Below are positions 62,026-64,000 of a DNA stretch of 64,000 nucleotides, one piece after another. Below the pieces are notes generated by a model. The model saw only the letters and a list, made by a program, of their open reading frames with translations, searched no databases and had not been told where the DNA came from. The stretch's first letter is position 1. Each line of letters opens with the position of its first letter. The stretch spans positions 496,001-560,000 of the forward strand of contig NZ_JAAZUH010000001.1 in NCBI RefSeq assembly GCF_013185915.1. Direction: 5' to 3'. The translations under genes and the position numbers were made by a program. This DNA is from Stenotrophomonas bentonitica. GTDB taxonomy: Bacteria; Pseudomonadota; Gammaproteobacteria; Xanthomonadales; Xanthomonadaceae.

Positions 62026-63192
62026 ATGAGCCAGGACAGCTACTCCTTGATGCGCGGCGGGCTGGTGCATCGCCTGCTGCATGCCAGCGGCGCGCTGCAC
62101 CGCAGTCGGCGCCTGTCGCGCTGGCTGGCACTGCTGCTGGTGGCGGTGAGCCTGGTGCCGATGCTGCTGCTGGCCAATGCAGAAGGCATGCTCTGGCCCC
62201 GTCCGGGTTCCATGGCGCTGTTGGGCGACTACGCCACCCTCGCCCGCCTGCTGCTCGCGCTGCCCCTGCTGGTGCTGGCCGCGCCGCGCGCCGACGACCT
62301 GCTGCGCAGCGCGCTGCGCCAGCTGACCCAGGCCAGCCTGGTCCGCCCGCATCGCCAGCCGCGCCTGCAGACGTTGCTGGCGCGGGTATTGCGCTGGCGC
62401 GACAGCTGGTGGCCGGAGCTGGCCTGCATCGCCCTCGCCTTCGCCCCGGTGGTCTACCAGGGCGGCGTTGTCACCCTGCTGGTGGGCGTTCCCGACTGGC
62501 GCGTGGCCGGCGGCGAGGTCACGGCGGCCGGCGACTGGTATGCCTGGGTCGGCACCCCGCTGTTCCGGATGGTGGTGCTGCTCTGGCTGTGGCGGTTTGT
62601 GTTGTGGACGATGCTGCTGTGGCGGCTGCCAGCGGTGGGGCTGGAGCTGCACGCCGAACATCCCGACCGCAGCGCAGGGCTGGCCTTCCTCGGGTTGGCC
62701 CAGGAACGCTTCAGTGCCCTCGCTGCGGCAGGTGCGGTGCTGGTCTCCGGCACCTGCGTCAATCAGATGATCTACATGGGCACCACGCTGTACGAACTGC
62801 GCCACCTGCTCGTCGGCTACGTGGTCGGCGTGTGCCTGCTGCTGATGGCCCCGCTGCTGCTGCTCACCCCGCTGCTGGTGCGCACCCGCCGCCACGCGCT
62901 GTATCGCTTCGACGGACTGGGCAACCGCGCGGCCGCCACCTTCGAAGAGCGCTGGCAGGCCGCCAGTGAAAGCACCGCGGGCACGGCGTCGCTGGTCGAC
63001 ACCGGCGACGCCTCGGCCATCGCCGACTTCGCCGGCGTCTACCAGGGCATCGTGGCGATGTCGGTGGTACCGGTCACGCGCCGGAACCTGCTCTCGGTCG
63101 CGATGGCCGCCACCGTGCCGCTGCTGCCGCTGGCGCTGCTGGCGTTCCCGTTCGACGAGCTGGTCGCCAAGCTGATGGGCATCCTGGTCTGA
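62026..63192 (+). CDS. Multi-spanning membrane protein, function unknown
   Basis: 388 residues with about seven hydrophobic segments (e.g. LALLLVAVSLVPMLLLA, LLLALPLLVLAAP, MVVLLWLWRFVLWTMLLW, HLLVGYVVGVCLLLMAPLLLLTPLLV) and cytoplasmic loops rich in Arg. I do not recognise a family. Start ATG 62026 is preceded not by a ribosome site but by TATGCT at 62012-62017, which could be a -10 element close enough for a very short or absent leader. Divergent from the FGE operon across 131 bp. Confidence 0.8.
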   Translation: MSQDSYSLMRGGLVHRLLHASGALHRSRRLSRWLALLLVAVSLVPMLLLANAEGMLWPRPGSMALLGDYATLARLLLALPLLVLAAPRADDLLRSALRQLTQASLVRPHRQPRLQTLLARVLRWRDSWWPELACIALAFAPVVYQGGVVTLLVGVPDWRVAGGEVTAAGDWYAWVGTPLFRMVVLLWLWRFVLWTMLLWRLPAVGLELHAEHPDRSAGLAFLGLAQERFSALAAAGAVLVSGTCVNQMIYMGTTLYELRHLLVGYVVGVCLLLMAPLLLLTPLLVRTRRHALYRFDGLGNRAAATFEERWQAASESTAGTASLVDTGDASAIADFAGVYQGIVAMSVVPVTRRNLLSVAMAATVPLLPLALLAFPFDELVAKLMGILV

Positions 63193-63210
63193 GCAACCGC
63201 GCGTTGTTGG

Positions 63211-63600
63211 CTACAGCGATCGCGAGACGAAGGGTTCACCGCGCAGCGCGGCCTGCACGGCCAGCGCCAGGTCGTCGCCGGCATCGGATTTGAGCACGTA
63301 ACTGCACGGCCCCAGCGCCATCGCCTGCTCGACCATCTGCGGCTCGGCATGCACGGTGATGAACACCACGCCCAGCACCGGGCGCTGCACGCGCAGCCGC
63401 CGCGCCGCCTCCAGCCCGTCGATCTCCGGCATGGCGATGTCGGTCACCACCACGTCCGGCAGCATGCTCTGCGCCGCCTTGACCAGCGACGCGCCGTCCT
63501 GGACCAGGCCGATCACTTCGAACTGTTCGGCCAGCAACCCGCGCAGCTGCCGCCCCATCGCGGAACCGTCTTCGGCCAGCAGCACACGGGCAGCGTTCAT
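63211..63600 (-). CDS. Stand-alone receiver-domain protein
   Basis: 129 residues: one CheY-like receiver, LLAEDGSAMGRQLRGLLAEQF with acidic residues, phospho-Asp54 (VVVTDIAMPEIDG), Thr in VFITVH and Lys in YVLKSDAGDDLALAV, all intact. The receiver ends shortly after, with no DNA-binding domain. The upstream gene on the same strand ends in a LuxR helix-turn-helix, so the two may be paired. Two palindromes lie between them. Confidence 0.9.
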   Translation of the reverse strand: MNAARVLLAEDGSAMGRQLRGLLAEQFEVIGLVQDGASLVKAAQSMLPDVVVTDIAMPEIDGLEAARRLRVQRPVLGVVFITVHAEPQMVEQAMALGPCSYVLKSDAGDDLALAVQAALRGEPFVSRSL

Positions 63601-63619
63601 GGGGTCCCGTCAGGTAATC

Positions 63620-63638
63620 GCACACCCTGATGGTGTGC
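63620..63638. promoter_or_regulatory. 19-bp palindrome upstream of the receiver gene
   Basis: GCACACC-CTGAT-GGTGTGC is a perfect 7-bp inverted repeat with a 5-bp spacer, 20 bp upstream of the receiver start at 63600. Position and symmetry suggest an operator. Confidence 0.5.
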
Positions 63639-63678
63639 CGCACCCGAGGCGGGAACAAGGGAAAAACAACGGGGCGCA

Positions 63679-63698
63679 GGCAAGTAAATCTACTTGCC
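63679..63698 (-). terminator. Hairpin after the LuxR-type gene
   Basis: GGCAAGTA-AATC-TACTTGCC is a perfect 8-bp inverted repeat 21 bp after the stop of the gene at 63720. On the minus strand it is followed after about 11 nt by GTTGTTTTT, so it may terminate that gene. An operator role is the alternative. Confidence 0.5.
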
Positions 63699-63719
63699 AC
63701 GCGCCACGGCCGCCCCGGC

Positions 63720-64000
63720 TCAGTGCCGGATCAGCCCCTCGTGCTCGGCCTTGCGCACCAGTTCCAGGGTGCCGTGCACGCCCAGTTCCTGCATGATCGC
63801 GTACTTGTGCGATTCGATGGTGCGGACCGAAACGCCCAGCTCGTAGGCGATCTGTTTGGAACGCAGCCCGCGCGCGACGTATTCAAGGATGCGCAGCTGC
63901 TTGTCGGTCAGCACGTAGTGCTGCCGCCCGGCATTGGCGATGGCGTCCACCGCCAGGGTCGGGGTCACGTAGGTGTGCCCGCCCATCACGCCGGCCAGGG
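63720..64000 (-). CDS. LuxR/NarL-type response regulator, C-terminal part (runs off the window)
   Basis: The last 93 or so codons are visible: LAGVMGGHTYVTPTLAVDAI, then a LuxR helix-turn-helix LTDKQLRILEYVARGLRSKQIAYELGVSVRTIESHKYAIMQELGVHGTLELVRKAEHEGLI. The frame is open to the right edge, and the LAGVMGGHTYVTP linker is typical of NarL-family regulators after their receiver. So this is probably the end of a full regulator whose receiver lies outside the window. Confidence 0.85.
   Translation of the reverse strand, partial: LAGVMGGHTYVTPTLAVDAIANAGRQHYVLTDKQLRILEYVARGLRSKQIAYELGVSVRTIESHKYAIMQELGVHGTLELVRKAEHEGLIRH

Overview
The window is a high-GC (roughly two-thirds G+C) chromosomal segment with dense coding on both strands, many 1-4 nt stop/start overlaps, and no tRNA, rRNA, phage or insertion-sequence gene that I can see. 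Gene content (catechol siderophore operon, Reg_prop sensor kinase, PlpD-type patatin) and GTAG-type palindromic repeats like those of Stenotrophomonas point to Lysobacterales, most likely Stenotrophomonas. That assignment is inference from the sequence.

Left part (1-13.6 kb): a leftward siderophore operon (MFS exporter, entC, entE, start of entB) reads from a Fur-box-like palindrome. Next is a lone F1-ATPase epsilon-like gene. A ribonucleotide reductase operon follows (nrdA, nrdB, NrdI-like flavodoxin, thioredoxin) behind two NrdR boxes, with a GTAG repeat between nrdA and nrdB. Then come DUF3817, an SDR/LysR pair, an MFS carrier with a LacI-type operator, and an M14 peptidase.

Middle (13.7-37.8 kb): a nested palindromic repeat, a frameshifted oxidoreductase and a TspO-like membrane protein lead to a compact leftward operon: cysteine hydrolase, DoxX, amidohydrolase, outer-membrane channel, MFS. 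A very large Reg_prop histidine kinase and NarL-type regulator diverge from it. Then follow an MFS/LysR pair, mntH behind an MntR box, a methyltransferase, a DUF885 peptidase, a DUF2092/PG-rich secreted-protein cassette, a REP doublet, and a PlpD-like phospholipase with a companion barrel.

Right part (37.9-64 kb): this looks like one large stress locus. A seven-gene rightward operon encodes a receiver domain lacking its phospho-Asp, DUF3302 (YiaW), HlyD (YiaV), an outer-membrane factor, a Ca2+/H+ exchanger, a K+-channel-like protein and MscS. A leftward OmpA/DUF3300/DUF2950 operon diverges from a rightward operon holding an Orn/Lys/Arg-type decarboxylase, two AspT-family exchangers and an OprD-like porin (frameshifted here). 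A 20-bp motif (19/20 identical) stands before both rightward operons, and an inverted copy of its core faces the OmpA operon. Further right are a PAS histidine kinase/FixJ regulator pair and a second copy of the DUF2092/secreted-protein cassette. An operon with a formylglycine-generating enzyme, a phenol-MetA-type outer-membrane protein and DUF202 proteins follows, then more two-component parts.

The main candidate for an undescribed system is the decarboxylase / paired AspT exchanger / OprD porin operon with its shared-promoter neighbours. It reads as an amino-acid decarboxylation and product-exchange (acid or energy stress) module that uses AspT-type rather than APC-type antiporters.
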